From NCBI GenBank assembly GCA_910595855.1, contig CAJVCJ010000021.1, forward strand, positions 17,962 to 81,961: 64,000 nt of DNA. Reading direction: 5' to 3'. Positions 38,207 to 45,793 of the stretch are shown piece after piece. A program made the translations under genes and the position numbers. This DNA is from Candidatus Thioglobus vulcanius. Its GTDB lineage: Bacteria > Pseudomonadota > Gammaproteobacteria > PS1 > Pseudothioglobaceae. Position 1 is the first letter of the stretch, and each line of letters opens with the position of its first letter. Under the pieces are notes generated by a model that was not told the origin of the DNA, did not search any database, and worked only from the letters and a program-made list of their open reading frames with translations.

Positions 38207-38809
38207 ATGTCATCACTTGTTATTAGCGATTTAGATTGTCAAAGAGGCTACAATCAGCTCTTTAGCAATCTATCTTTTCAGGTAAGTGCTGGCGAGGTAT
38301 TGCGTATTACTGGCACAAATGGCAGTGGTAAAACATCCTTATTAAAAATTTTAGCAGGCATTAGTGCGAGCGAGAATGGCGACATTAATTGGGAAAACCA
38401 TTTAGTTAAATCTGACGAATACCAACAAGAAATTTTCTATCTTGGTCATCATGCAGCATTAAGTGGTGAACTGAACAGTCTTGAAAATTTAGAATTTTTA
38501 AGTGCCTTAAATAAAAGCACCGATCAACGTAAACTAATCCAAGCATTAAACGATATTGGCCTTAAAGGTTATGAAGAGGAATATTGCACCAACCTTTCTG
38601 CTGGACAAAAACGTCGTGTTATTTTGGCTGGACTTTTTGTGTCAACAGCCAAAATATGGCTACTAGATGAGCCTTTTACTGCACTAGACCCTGCGGGCGT
38701 AAAGATTGTAGAAAGTCGAATTGAACAACACTGTCAAAATGGTGGTTTGTGTATATTTACCACTCATCAAGATTCAGCATTGGCCAATCAACGAGTGTTG
38801 GCATTATGA
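38207..38809 (+). CDS. ccmA: Heme exporter ATP-binding protein CcmA
   Basis: 200 residues. ABC ATPase of system I cytochrome c maturation. Walker A GTNGSGKTS (about 38-46), signature LSAGQKRRVILAGL, Walker B IWLLDEPFTALD. With CcmB it forms the complex that releases holo-CcmE. The stop overlaps the ccmB start (ATGA). ccmC and later genes do not follow. Confidence 0.93.
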   Translation: MSSLVISDLDCQRGYNQLFSNLSFQVSAGEVLRITGTNGSGKTSLLKILAGISASENGDINWENHLVKSDEYQQEIFYLGHHAALSGELNSLENLEFLSALNKSTDQRKLIQALNDIGLKGYEEEYCTNLSAGQKRRVILAGLFVSTAKIWLLDEPFTALDPAGVKIVESRIEQHCQNGGLCIFTTHQDSALANQRVLAL

Positions 38810-39471
38810 ATGTTTATATAAAAACACTGAGTCGTGACCTACGCGTTGCTCTACGCAATCCTTCTAGTGTGCTCAATCCTTTACTGTTTTTTGTTATTTC
38901 TGTCTCTCTATTTCCACTAGCCATTAGCCCAGAAGCAGCCACACTTTCACAAATTGCTGCCGGTATTATTTGGGTGGCAAGCATGCTAGCTGTACTATTA
39001 TCACTTAATGCCCTTTTTCATCATGATTACGAAAATGGTGTTTTAGAGCAAATGGTTAGTTCGCATCATTCTCTACCCTTATTAATACTATCTAAAATTT
39101 TTGCACATTGGCTACTCACTGGTATTCCAATTATTTTGCTATCGCCTTTATTAGGTGTCTTTTTATTTTTAGACGATGAAGGTATAAAAGTATTAATGAT
39201 TACCCTGCTATTAGCCACACCCAGCTTAAGTCTGATTGGTAGTATTGGTGCTTCGCTGATTGTTGGGGTTAAAAATTCAGGCATGTTGTTGTCGTTATTA
39301 ATCTTACCACTCTATATCCCTATTCTAATTTTTGCTTCAAGTGCTGTATCTCAAGCCCAGTTTGGTCTCGCTATTGATGGACAATTATATTTCTTGGCAA
39401 TGTTTTTAGTGCTTAGTCTAATGAGCGCACCGCTTGTCAGCGCTATCGCTCTAAAAATAAGCCTGGAATAA
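38806..39471 (+). CDS. ccmB: Heme exporter permease CcmB
   Basis: 221 residues from the ATG at 38806, which overlaps the ccmA stop. About six membrane segments. The N-terminus (MNVYIKTLSRDLRVALRNPS) and GVLEQMVSSHHSLPLLILSKIFAHW fit CcmB. Partner of CcmA. The pair stands alone between bamE and metK, so the rest of the ccm pathway must be elsewhere. Confidence 0.92.
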   Translation: MNVYIKTLSRDLRVALRNPSSVLNPLLFFVISVSLFPLAISPEAATLSQIAAGIIWVASMLAVLLSLNALFHHDYENGVLEQMVSSHHSLPLLILSKIFAHWLLTGIPIILLSPLLGVFLFLDDEGIKVLMITLLLATPSLSLIGSIGASLIVGVKNSGMLLSLLILPLYIPILIFASSAVSQAQFGLAIDGQLYFLAMFLVLSLMSAPLVSAIALKISLE

Positions 39472-39483
39472 GTTGTACTTTTT

Positions 39484-39492
39484 TGTTATAAT
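39484..39492 (+). promoter_or_regulatory. Extended -10 promoter of metK
   Basis: TGTTATAAT: extended TG element and a perfect -10 TATAAT (39487-39492). Start expected near 39499, so the transcript would begin just at the riboswitch. Confidence 0.75.
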
Positions 39493-39500
39493 AACTTAAC

Positions 39501-39564
39501 ACGCTGATTTGTCCCGATTGCTAGCGTTACTACCTAGAGTAGTTAAAACAAGCTAAAGCAGGCG
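39501..39564 (+). promoter_or_regulatory. SAM-II/SAM-V-type riboswitch candidate upstream of metK
   Basis: P1 stem ACGCT (39501-39505) / AGCGT (39523-39527) encloses TGATTTGTCCCGATTGC, whose TGATTT and ATTGC match the SAM-II core. Downstream is the invariant GCTAAA (39552-39557). A pseudoknot can form in the SAM-II pattern: C39513-G39562, C39514-G39561, G39516-C39559, T39518-A39557, T39519-A39556. A small 5-bp hairpin ACTAC-CTAGA-GTAGT (39529-39543) is inserted in the third loop. metK as target is fitting: the enzyme makes SAM. A hairpin AAAACCC / GGGTTTT (39578-39602) between the aptamer and the AAGGAG site may be the expression platform. Confidence 0.82.
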
Positions 39565-39627
39565 TTCTTCTTAACTGAAAACCCTTCTTAATTATGGGTT
39601 TTTAACGTTCACAAGGAGAACTAAATA

Positions 39628-40761
39628 ATGATATTTACTTCTGAATCGGTGTCTGCAGGACACCCTGATAAGGTTTGCGATCAAATTTCTGACGCAATTT
39701 TAGACGCTGCATTAACACAAGACAAAAACTCACGAGTTGCTGTTGAAACTTTAGTTAAAGACAATCATGTAGTGCTAGCTGGTGAAATCACCACAGGTGC
39801 CAAGATTGACTATGAGAAAATCGTACGCGAAACCATTATTGGTATTGGCTATGATAAAGAAGAATACGGCTTTAATGGTCATACCTGCGATTTAACCAAT
39901 TTATTGGGTGAGCAATCACAAGATATTGCCATGGGTGTTGATGAATTTACAGATCATGAGCAAGGTGCTGGCGATCAAGGCTTAATGTTTGGTTATGCTT
40001 GTGACGCAACTGATGTTTACATGCCTGCACCAATCTTGTATGCCCACCGTTTGGTGGCTAAGCAAGCTGAGCTAATGAAAAATGGCACACTACCGTGGTT
40101 ACGTCCAGATGCAAAATCACAAGTATCTTGTATTTATGATGGTCATAAAATTGTTGGTATTGATGGGGTGGTATTATCAACTCAGCATGACGCCGATATT
40201 TCATTAGACGATTTACGTGAAGCAATTTTAGAAGAAGTTATTAAGCCAGTATTGCCAGAAAAATGGCTTACTGACTCAACCAAATTTCACATCAACCCAA
40301 CGGGTAATTTTGTCATTGGTGGCCCCGTGGGTGACGCCGGCCTAACAGGCCGTAAAATTATTGTTGATACTTATGGTGGCATGGCTCGTCATGGTGGCGG
40401 TGCTTTTTCTGGAAAAGACCCTTCAAAGGTAGATCGATCTGCAGCTTATGCAACTCGCTATGTGGCTAAAAATGTTGTTGCCGCTGGTTTAGCACATCGC
40501 TGCGAAATACAAGTATCTTATGCCATTGGTGTAGCTGAGCCAACATCGATCAGTGTTGAAACTTTTGGCACTGGCATAATCTCTAATGATGCAATTGAAG
40601 CACTAGTACGTGAACATTTTGACTTACGCCCAAAGGGTTTAATCGCTATGCTAGATTTGAAACGTCCGATCTATCAACAAACAGCTAGTTATGGTCACTT
40701 TGGTCGTACAGAAGATGACATCAGTTGGGAAAAAACCGATCGCACTCATTTGTTGAAATAA
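39628..40761 (+). CDS. metK: S-adenosylmethionine synthetase MetK
   Basis: 377 residues, standard. Makes SAM from methionine and ATP. Seen: [21 protein letters not shown] at the N-terminus with the catalytic histidine, [12 protein letters not shown], the P-loop-like [19 protein letters not shown], and the C-terminal ISWEKTD. Preceded by an extended -10 promoter and a SAM-binding riboswitch candidate, so it is probably repressed by its product. ahcY follows 121 bp later from its own promoter. Confidence 0.98.
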   Translation: MIFTSESVSAGHPDKVCDQISDAILDAALTQDKNSRVAVETLVKDNHVVLAGEITTGAKIDYEKIVRETIIGIGYDKEEYGFNGHTCDLTNLLGEQSQDIAMGVDEFTDHEQGAGDQGLMFGYACDATDVYMPAPILYAHRLVAKQAELMKNGTLPWLRPDAKSQVSCIYDGHKIVGIDGVVLSTQHDADISLDDLREAILEEVIKPVLPEKWLTDSTKFHINPTGNFVIGGPVGDAGLTGRKIIVDTYGGMARHGGGAFSGKDPSKVDRSAAYATRYVAKNVVAAGLAHRCEIQVSYAIGVAEPTSISVETFGTGIISNDAIEALVREHFDLRPKGLIAMLDLKRPIYQQTASYGHFGRTEDDISWEKTDRTHLLK

Positions 40762-40768
40762 ATTTATT

Positions 40769-40777
40769 TGGTATAAT
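40769..40777 (+). promoter_or_regulatory. Extended -10 promoter of ahcY
   Basis: TGGTATAAT with -10 TATAAT (40772-40777) and a weak -35 TTGTTG at 40750-40755 (16-bp spacer). The start near 40784 would place the riboswitch at the very 5' end of the message. Confidence 0.72.
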
Positions 40778-40786
40778 AACCAAACT

Positions 40787-40853
40787 GCCAAGGAGCGTTG
40801 CGTTGAAATTAGTTTCAATCAGGCTTGGCGATCAGAATCATAAAACGACGCTC
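40787..40853 (+). promoter_or_regulatory. SAH riboswitch upstream of ahcY
   Basis: Matches the S-adenosylhomocysteine riboswitch architecture. P1 GCCAAG (40787-40792) / CTTGGC (40824-40829); conserved GGAGCGTTGC (40792-40801); P2 hairpin TTGAAA-TTAG-TTTCAA (40803-40818); AGGCTTGGC; then pseudoknot strand ACGACGCTC (40845-40853) pairing with GAGCGTTG (40793-40800) over 8 bp with one wobble. SAH riboswitches switch on ahcY-type genes when SAH accumulates. A T-run follows the pseudoknot and an AAAGGAG site precedes the ATG. Confidence 0.93.
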
Positions 40854-40882
40854 ATTTTTTTAAATTTTCTAAAGGAGAAAAA

Positions 40883-42253
40883 ATGAGCAACAATACTTTA
40901 AACAATAACGACTATAAAGTAGCTGACATGAGCTTGGCTGATTACGGCCGCAAGGAAGTGGAACTAGCAGAAGCAGAGATGCCTGCGCTGATGACACTAC
41001 GTAATAAATATCGCAACGAACAACCTCTAAAAGATGCTCGCATCTTAGGTTGTATTCACATGACCATTCAGACAGCTGTATTAATGGAAACTTTAGTTGA
41101 TTTAGGTGCTGAAGTTCGCTGGTCAAGTTGCAATATCTTTTCAACACAAGATCATGCAGCAGCCGCTATGGTAGCCGCAGACATCCCTACTTTTGCCTGG
41201 AAAGGTGAAACTGAAGAAGAATTCTTATGGTGTATCGAGCAAACTATTTTAGACAATGGCAAGCCTTGGAACGCCAACATGGTGCTTGATGATGGTGGTG
41301 ACCTTACTCAAATGCTTCATGAAAAATATCCAGAAATGCTTAATGACATTCACGGTATTAGTGAAGAAACCACAACGGGTGTTCACCGTTTACTAGAAAT
41401 GATGGAAGAAGGCTCATTGAAAGTGCCAGCTATCAACGTTAACGATTCAGTGACTAAATCTAAGAACGATAACAAATATGGCTGTCGTCACTCATTAAAC
41501 GATGCTATTAAGCGTGGTACTGATATGCTAATGTCAGGCAAAAAAGCGCTAGTAATTGGCTATGGTGATGTTGGAAAAGGTTCGGCACAGTCGCTTCGTC
41601 AAGAAGGTATGATCGTTAAAATTTCAGAAATTGATCCAATTTGTGCCATGCAAGCTTGCATGGATGGATTTGAAATTGTATCGCCTTACAATGGTGGTAT
41701 CAACACTGGCACAGTAGCTGGCATCGATACACTTTTATTAGGTACAACTGATCTAATTGTAACCACAACTGGAAACATGAACGTATGTGATGATGCAATG
41801 CTTCAAACACTTAAAGCAGGCGCTGTCGTTTGTAATATTGGCCATTTCGACAACGAAATTGACACACAATATATGCGTGACAATTGGCAATGGGATGAAG
41901 TAAAGCCTCAGGTTCACCGCATCTTTAGAAGTGATGATAAATCTGATTACTTAATTTTATTATCTGAAGGTCGTCTGGTTAATCTAGGTAACGCAACTGG
42001 CCATCCAAGTCGTATCATGGACGGTTCATTTGCCAACCAAGTTTTGGCTCAAATGCATTTATTTGATGAAAAATTTGCTGATAATGGTGGCGATATTTAC
42101 GTTGAAGTTCTGCCTAAGAAACTTGACGAAGAAGTGGCCGCTGGTATGGTTGGTGGTTTTGGCGGTGTATTAACGACACTTACTGATGCTCAAGCTAAAT
42201 ACATCAATGTACCTAAAGAAGGTCCATTTAAGCCAGAATCTTATAAATACTAG
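40883..42253 (+). CDS. ahcY: S-adenosylhomocysteine hydrolase
   Basis: 456 residues. Cleaves SAH to adenosine and homocysteine, removing the inhibitor of methyltransferases. Seen: [16 protein letters not shown], the NAD-binding motif [37 protein letters not shown] with the catalytic lysine region, and the C-terminal PFKPESYKY that closes the neighbouring NAD site. Together with metK it completes SAM synthesis and recycling of its by-product. Confidence 0.98.
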   Translation: MSNNTLNNNDYKVADMSLADYGRKEVELAEAEMPALMTLRNKYRNEQPLKDARILGCIHMTIQTAVLMETLVDLGAEVRWSSCNIFSTQDHAAAAMVAADIPTFAWKGETEEEFLWCIEQTILDNGKPWNANMVLDDGGDLTQMLHEKYPEMLNDIHGISEETTTGVHRLLEMMEEGSLKVPAINVNDSVTKSKNDNKYGCRHSLNDAIKRGTDMLMSGKKALVIGYGDVGKGSAQSLRQEGMIVKISEIDPICAMQACMDGFEIVSPYNGGINTGTVAGIDTLLLGTTDLIVTTTGNMNVCDDAMLQTLKAGAVVCNIGHFDNEIDTQYMRDNWQWDEVKPQVHRIFRSDDKSDYLILLSEGRLVNLGNATGHPSRIMDGSFANQVLAQMHLFDEKFADNGGDIYVEVLPKKLDEEVAAGMVGGFGGVLTTLTDAQAKYINVPKEGPFKPESYKY

Positions 42254-42277
42254 ATTCAAGCTTTAGTAAAATAGTAC

Positions 42278-42323
42278 ATTCCCCGCAAGGGAATATAAAT
42301 GCGGCTTTCGAGCCGCATTTTTT
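42278..42323 (+). terminator. Double hairpin with intrinsic terminator after ahcY
   Basis: First hairpin ATTCCC-CGCAA-GGGAAT (42278-42294); then the terminator AATGCGGCT-TTCG-AGCCGCATT (42298-42319) with a UUCG tetraloop and a following T-run. Confidence 0.92.
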
Positions 42324-42477
42324 ATGTCATTTTCAATATTTACTAAATTTATAATAACTACAAATACAATTAGATAAAAATAGCCATAAATACTAATAAA
42401 ATGGTATATTTTGGCTAAAATTTAATAATTTATAGCATTATATTGAAAATAATGAATATTTTTATACGGAAAAAACC

Positions 42478-43461
42478 ATGATTGACCCTATTTTTACCAA
42501 TAATAAAAAATTTGAACAAGAATTTTCCAATAATTTGGAAAAAATGCTAGAAAATGATGAGCTAGGCGTGTTTATTTTAGTACTTGCTAATGCATTGTCT
42601 GATGAAAAACTCTGGCGACAACTTAAACCAGGTTTAAAGCAAAAATTTGAACAGCTTAAATCAAAAGAACCTCAAGGCGCAGCTGATGATATTGATGTTT
42701 TTAATCAACTGATTGAGTTAGATTTAAACGATCTTGAAGTGACTAACTATAAAGATCTTGGTAACTTTGAATTGCAATACAACCGATTAAGAGCCTTGCG
42801 TCCAAAAAGAATGTCTGGCGTAAGCACTAAAGGAATGAGTCTTGATTTTGATGAGAATACTTTTAACTTCAATAAGCCGTTTTTACAAAAAGAGTTGTTT
42901 TGGCAGGGTAAGTTTTTTTCGAAAAATATATCACTTTTTTACAATAAATTCCCATTTGCTAAGCTTCACGGCTTAGTGGTGGTTGAAGCCGAACAGCAAC
43001 ACCCTCAATTAATGAGCGCTGAGCTTCATCAGTTTGCTTGGATGATGGCCAACAGTATTGGCTTAAACATTAAAGGCTTTAGTTTGGCTTACAATTCCTA
43101 TGGCGCTTATGCATCGGTGAATCATTTTCACCTACAATGCTTTATTAGAGAAAAGCCTCTACCAATTGAAAACAACGACAAGCATCCATTGATAAACTAT
43201 TGGTTTAATTCAGTTGGTGATGCTTGGGAATTTATTGAAAGCTTACATCGTGATGAGCAGCCTTATCATTTGATTTATCGCGATCAAGCTATTTTATGTG
43301 TTGTCCGTCAGCGTCAAGATGACTACAAGCATGCTGATTGGACCTCTGGCTACGCTTGGTATGAAGCTTGTGGTGGTTTGAGCACTTACACACTGGAAGA
43401 TTTTGATCAGCTAACTGAAGCGCAACTTAATAAAGAATTATTAAAATTAAAAATAACCTAG
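42478..43461 (+). CDS. HIT-superfamily protein resembling GDP-hexose phosphorylase (VTC2/GDPGP1-like)
   Basis: 327 residues, cytoplasmic. The key segment AYNSYGAYASVNHFHLQ (204-220) carries an N-H-x-H-x-Q motif (H216, H218, Q220) almost identical in pattern to the active site of plant GDP-L-galactose phosphorylase VTC2 and animal GDP-D-glucose phosphorylase. Upstream, FYNKFPFAKLHGLVVVE (154-170) is the usual strand before it in HIT/GalT folds. In that family the histidine forms a nucleotidyl intermediate. The N-terminal 110 residues are helical and not recognised. Stands alone between terminator and glyQ leader. The family call is reasonable; the substrate is not known. Confidence 0.65.
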   Translation: MIDPIFTNNKKFEQEFSNNLEKMLENDELGVFILVLANALSDEKLWRQLKPGLKQKFEQLKSKEPQGAADDIDVFNQLIELDLNDLEVTNYKDLGNFELQYNRLRALRPKRMSGVSTKGMSLDFDENTFNFNKPFLQKELFWQGKFFSKNISLFYNKFPFAKLHGLVVVEAEQQHPQLMSAELHQFAWMMANSIGLNIKGFSLAYNSYGAYASVNHFHLQCFIREKPLPIENNDKHPLINYWFNSVGDAWEFIESLHRDEQPYHLIYRDQAILCVVRQRQDDYKHADWTSGYAWYEACGGLSTYTLEDFDQLTEAQLNKELLKLKIT

Positions 43462-43487
43462 TAATATTGATATTTTTTTTCAAATCG

Positions 43488-43509
43488 TTTTTTTTTTTTT
43501 TGCTATACT
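43488..43509 (+). promoter_or_regulatory. T14 tract abutting an extended -10 promoter
   Basis: A run of 14 T (43488-43501) ends in TGCTATACT, an extended -10 (TATACT at 43504-43509). The homopolymer fills the spacer upstream of the -10, so slippage would change promoter geometry. Expected start near 43516, exactly at the first hairpin of the structured leader. Confidence 0.55.
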
Positions 43510-43515
43510 TGCCTT

Positions 43516-43634
43516 GTTATTAAACATCCTCAATGTTTAATAACTGCTAAAAAAGGTTTTATCTCCATATTTCTTTTTTAGTATCTTGGGGGCTTCATGT
43601 TAAATCTTCTCGGCTTTATAAAAAAAGCCCCCAA
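43516..43634 (+). ncRNA. Structured leader or small RNA upstream of glyQ
   Basis: Three perfect hairpins in 119 bp. H1: 12-bp stem (arms 43516-43527 and 43533-43544, loop CCTCA). H2: CTAAAAAAG (43547-43555) / CTTTTTTAG (43573-43581). H3: TTGGGGGCTT (43586-43595) / AAGCCCCCAA (43625-43634). An alternative hairpin GGCTTT (43612-43617) / AAAGCC (43624-43629) competes with the right arm of H3, a switch-like arrangement. It does not match 4.5S, 6S, tmRNA, RNase P or T-box signatures that I can recall. It is either a glyQ leader or a separate RNA; the rest of the gap to 43729 adds a possible glyQ -10 (TAAAAT, 43688-43693). Confidence 0.5.
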
Positions 43635-43701
43635 CCTTTCACATCATCTGTATTTACAAATACCTTATCGAGTAAGACTTGATGCGGTAAAATTTTTGTA
43701 A
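43597..43701 (+). CDS. Possible 34-aa small ORF before glyQ
   Basis: ATG at 43597 with GGGGG (43588-43592) 4 bases upstream as a potential ribosome site; encodes 34 residues beginning MLNLLGFIKKAPNLSHH and ending DAVKFL, stop at 43699-43701, 28 bp before glyQ. The ribosome site and start lie in hairpin H3, so translation and H3 formation would exclude one another. Could be a leader peptide or chance; no family is recognised. Confidence 0.25.
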   Translation: MLNLLGFIKKAPNLSHHLYLQIPYRVRLDAVKFL

Positions 43702-43729
43702 TTTTTAGACTTATTTAAGCTGATTTATT

Positions 43730-44629
43730 ATGTCAATTTCAGAGCTAGATGCAACTGCCTCTTTTCAAAATTTAATCTTAAAGCTACAAACTTTTTGGGC
43801 ATCAAAAGGTTGCACATTGTTACAACCTTTTGACATGGAAATGGGTGCAGGCACCTTCCATCCAGCAACTTTTTTACGCGCTATTGGCCCTGAGCCATGG
43901 AATGCAGCTTATGTTCAACCGTCACGCCGTCCAACTGATGGTCGCTATGGTAAGAACCCAAATCGCTTACAGCACTATTATCAGTTTCAAGTTATTCTTA
44001 AGCCATCCCCTAAAAATATTCAAGATTTATATCTAGAATCTTTAGCGGAAATTGGCATTGATTTAACCAAGCACGATGTTCGTTTTGTTGAGGATAACTG
44101 GGAATCACCAACGTTAGGCGCTTGGGGATTGGGCTGGGAGATTTGGCTTAATGGCATGGAAGTATCTCAATTTACCTATTTTCAGCAGATTGGTGGCTTA
44201 GCTTGCAAACCTGTTGCGGGTGAGTTAACTTATGGTCTTGAACGATTAGCCATGTACCTTCAAGGTGTTGACTCTGTGTTTGATTTAGTTTGGACTGAAG
44301 GTGTTAGCTATGGCGATGTATTCCATCAAAATGAAGTTGAGCAATCAACCTATAATTTTGAAATCGCTGATACTGACGTATTGTTTAAGCAGTTTGATGA
44401 AGCGGAAGCCATGAATCAGCAATTGATTGAAAAAGCCTTATCGTATCCTGCTTACGAGCAAGTCATGAAAGCCTCTCACTTATTTAACCTACTTGATGCC
44501 CGCCATGCAATTAGTGTGACAGATCGTGCTCGCTTTATTCGTCGAGTGCGTGCCATGAGCCAAAAAGTAGCACAAACATATTATGATTCACGCGAAGCGT
44601 TAGGCTTTCCAATGGTGAAAGATAGCTAA
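43730..44629 (+). CDS. glyQ: Glycyl-tRNA synthetase alpha subunit
   Basis: 299 residues. Catalytic alpha subunit of the alpha2beta2 glycyl-tRNA synthetase. Seen: [31 protein letters not shown] N-terminus (motif shown in parts: [19 protein letters not shown]), [31 protein letters not shown]. glyS is 15 kb away on the other strand. A structured leader precedes it. The yqaA-like gene follows after 6 bp. Confidence 0.97.
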   Translation: MSISELDATASFQNLILKLQTFWASKGCTLLQPFDMEMGAGTFHPATFLRAIGPEPWNAAYVQPSRRPTDGRYGKNPNRLQHYYQFQVILKPSPKNIQDLYLESLAEIGIDLTKHDVRFVEDNWESPTLGAWGLGWEIWLNGMEVSQFTYFQQIGGLACKPVAGELTYGLERLAMYLQGVDSVFDLVWTEGVSYGDVFHQNEVEQSTYNFEIADTDVLFKQFDEAEAMNQQLIEKALSYPAYEQVMKASHLFNLLDARHAISVTDRARFIRRVRAMSQKVAQTYYDSREALGFPMVKDS

Positions 44630-44635
44630 ACTTGC

Positions 44636-45208
44636 ATGAAAATTTTTTCTAAACTTTATCAAAAATCATTAGATTGGGCGCAAAGTAAATTTGCCATTTA
44701 TTGGTTAGCGGTTGTTAGTTTTTTAGAATCTAGCGTTTTACCCTACCCGCCACCTGATATTTTATTGGCACCAATGGCTTTACAACGAACTGATAAAGCC
44801 TATTATTTTGCCTTTATAGCAACTATATTCTCAGTGTTAGGTGGATTAGTGGGCTATCTACTTGGCGATATTTTGCTTAGTTTTTTACTTAATTATGGGC
44901 TTATTAAGCCTGTATCAGTTGATTTGATTAAAGAATTTTTTGATCAATATGGTATTTTGGTAGTTGGTATTGCTGCGTTCAGCCCCATTCCTTATAAGCT
45001 TGCTACCATTAGTGCTGGCAGCATGGCAATGCCTTTATTGCCATTTATTGCTATTTCATTAGTGGCTCGTGGTGCTCGCTATTATCTAGTTGCTGGACTG
45101 GTTAAAGCCTACGGTAGTGCTTGCGACCAATGGTTACAAAAGTACATGGATCGCTTAGGCTATGGGTTGGTTGTATTGGTTATTTTTGGAGCTTGGTATG
45201 TGGGTTAA
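44636..45208 (+). CDS. DedA-family (YqaA-like) inner-membrane protein
   Basis: 190 residues, about five membrane segments. SNARE-associated/DedA family: FLESSVLPYPPPDILLAPMAL with the acidic and proline-rich re-entrant motif, GLVGYLLGD, and FSPIPYKLATISAGSMAMPLLPF. DedA proteins are linked to lipid carrier recycling and membrane homeostasis. The last codons overlap the start of the lipoprotein gene. Confidence 0.87.
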   Translation: MKIFSKLYQKSLDWAQSKFAIYWLAVVSFLESSVLPYPPPDILLAPMALQRTDKAYYFAFIATIFSVLGGLVGYLLGDILLSFLLNYGLIKPVSVDLIKEFFDQYGILVVGIAAFSPIPYKLATISAGSMAMPLLPFIAISLVARGARYYLVAGLVKAYGSACDQWLQKYMDRLGYGLVVLVIFGAWYVG

Positions 45209-45776
45209 ATTATTTAGTGTCGTGATTTTACTGTCTCTAAATGGTTGTTATTCTCAAGCACCAAAACAAGCGATTATCGTTATTGAAAAATCTTCAAATT
45301 TGGAGAATATCAATCATCAGCGTTTCGGAAAAATAGATAAAGTTGAGAAAAAAACTCGCAGAATAACAGACTATACAGTCATTAAAAAAGTACATAAGAC
45401 TCAGAAAAAAAATGTAGCAAAAACTCACAAGGCGTCTTCAAGTTGGAAGACGCCAATCAACAGTAAAGTAAGTAAAACCTACTCTAAAAAACACCCAGGT
45501 TTAACTTTTAGTTCACATCAGGGGCAAGAAGTACGTGTTATTCGCGATGGAAAAATTATCTACATTGGCGATAAAATGAAAAGTTATGGGCAAATGATTA
45601 TCGTTCGCCATCCACTTGGGTTTAATAGTACCTACACTCAAACCCAATCATTACAAGCCTCTCTGGGTGATTCGGTTGATAAAGGACAAGTCATTGCAAT
45701 GACAACTGATCAGCCTTTTTACTTTGAAATGACCAAATTTGAGCAAACGATTAATCCGCTCAAATATTTGAAATAA
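45198..45776 (+). CDS. Degenerate LytM (M23-like) lipoprotein, NlpD-like
   Basis: 192 residues from the ATG at 45198, which overlaps the end of the DedA gene by 11 bp; a longer frame opens at 45162 but the chosen start gives a proper lipoprotein signal (MWVKLFSVVILLSLNGC, C17). A basic linker (about 45-85) is followed by a LytM fold: HPGLTFSSHQGQEVRVIRDG, MIIVRHPLGFNSTY, GDSVDKGQVIAM. The metal ligands are lost: HxxxD is HPGLT and the HLHFE-type motif reads PFYFEM. So it cannot be an active endopeptidase; it resembles NlpD/EnvC, which activate amidases at division. No LysM domain. Confidence 0.75.
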   Translation: MWVKLFSVVILLSLNGCYSQAPKQAIIVIEKSSNLENINHQRFGKIDKVEKKTRRITDYTVIKKVHKTQKKNVAKTHKASSSWKTPINSKVSKTYSKKHPGLTFSSHQGQEVRVIRDGKIIYIGDKMKSYGQMIIVRHPLGFNSTYTQTQSLQASLGDSVDKGQVIAMTTDQPFYFEMTKFEQTINPLKYLK

Positions 45777-45793
45777 GCGCTAAAATATTTATT

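Noticed and set aside
43586..43634. GGGGGCTT...AAGCCCCC pairing suggested the closing stem of tmRNA or 4.5S RNA
   Set aside because: The enclosed loop is only about 29 nt, and neither a tmRNA tag/tRNA-like end nor the SRP GGAA/AGCAGCC loops are present.
43516..43729. T-box leader for glyQ
   Set aside because: No T-box sequence (TGGNACCGCG-like) or specifier-loop structure is present, and T-boxes are not expected in this group.
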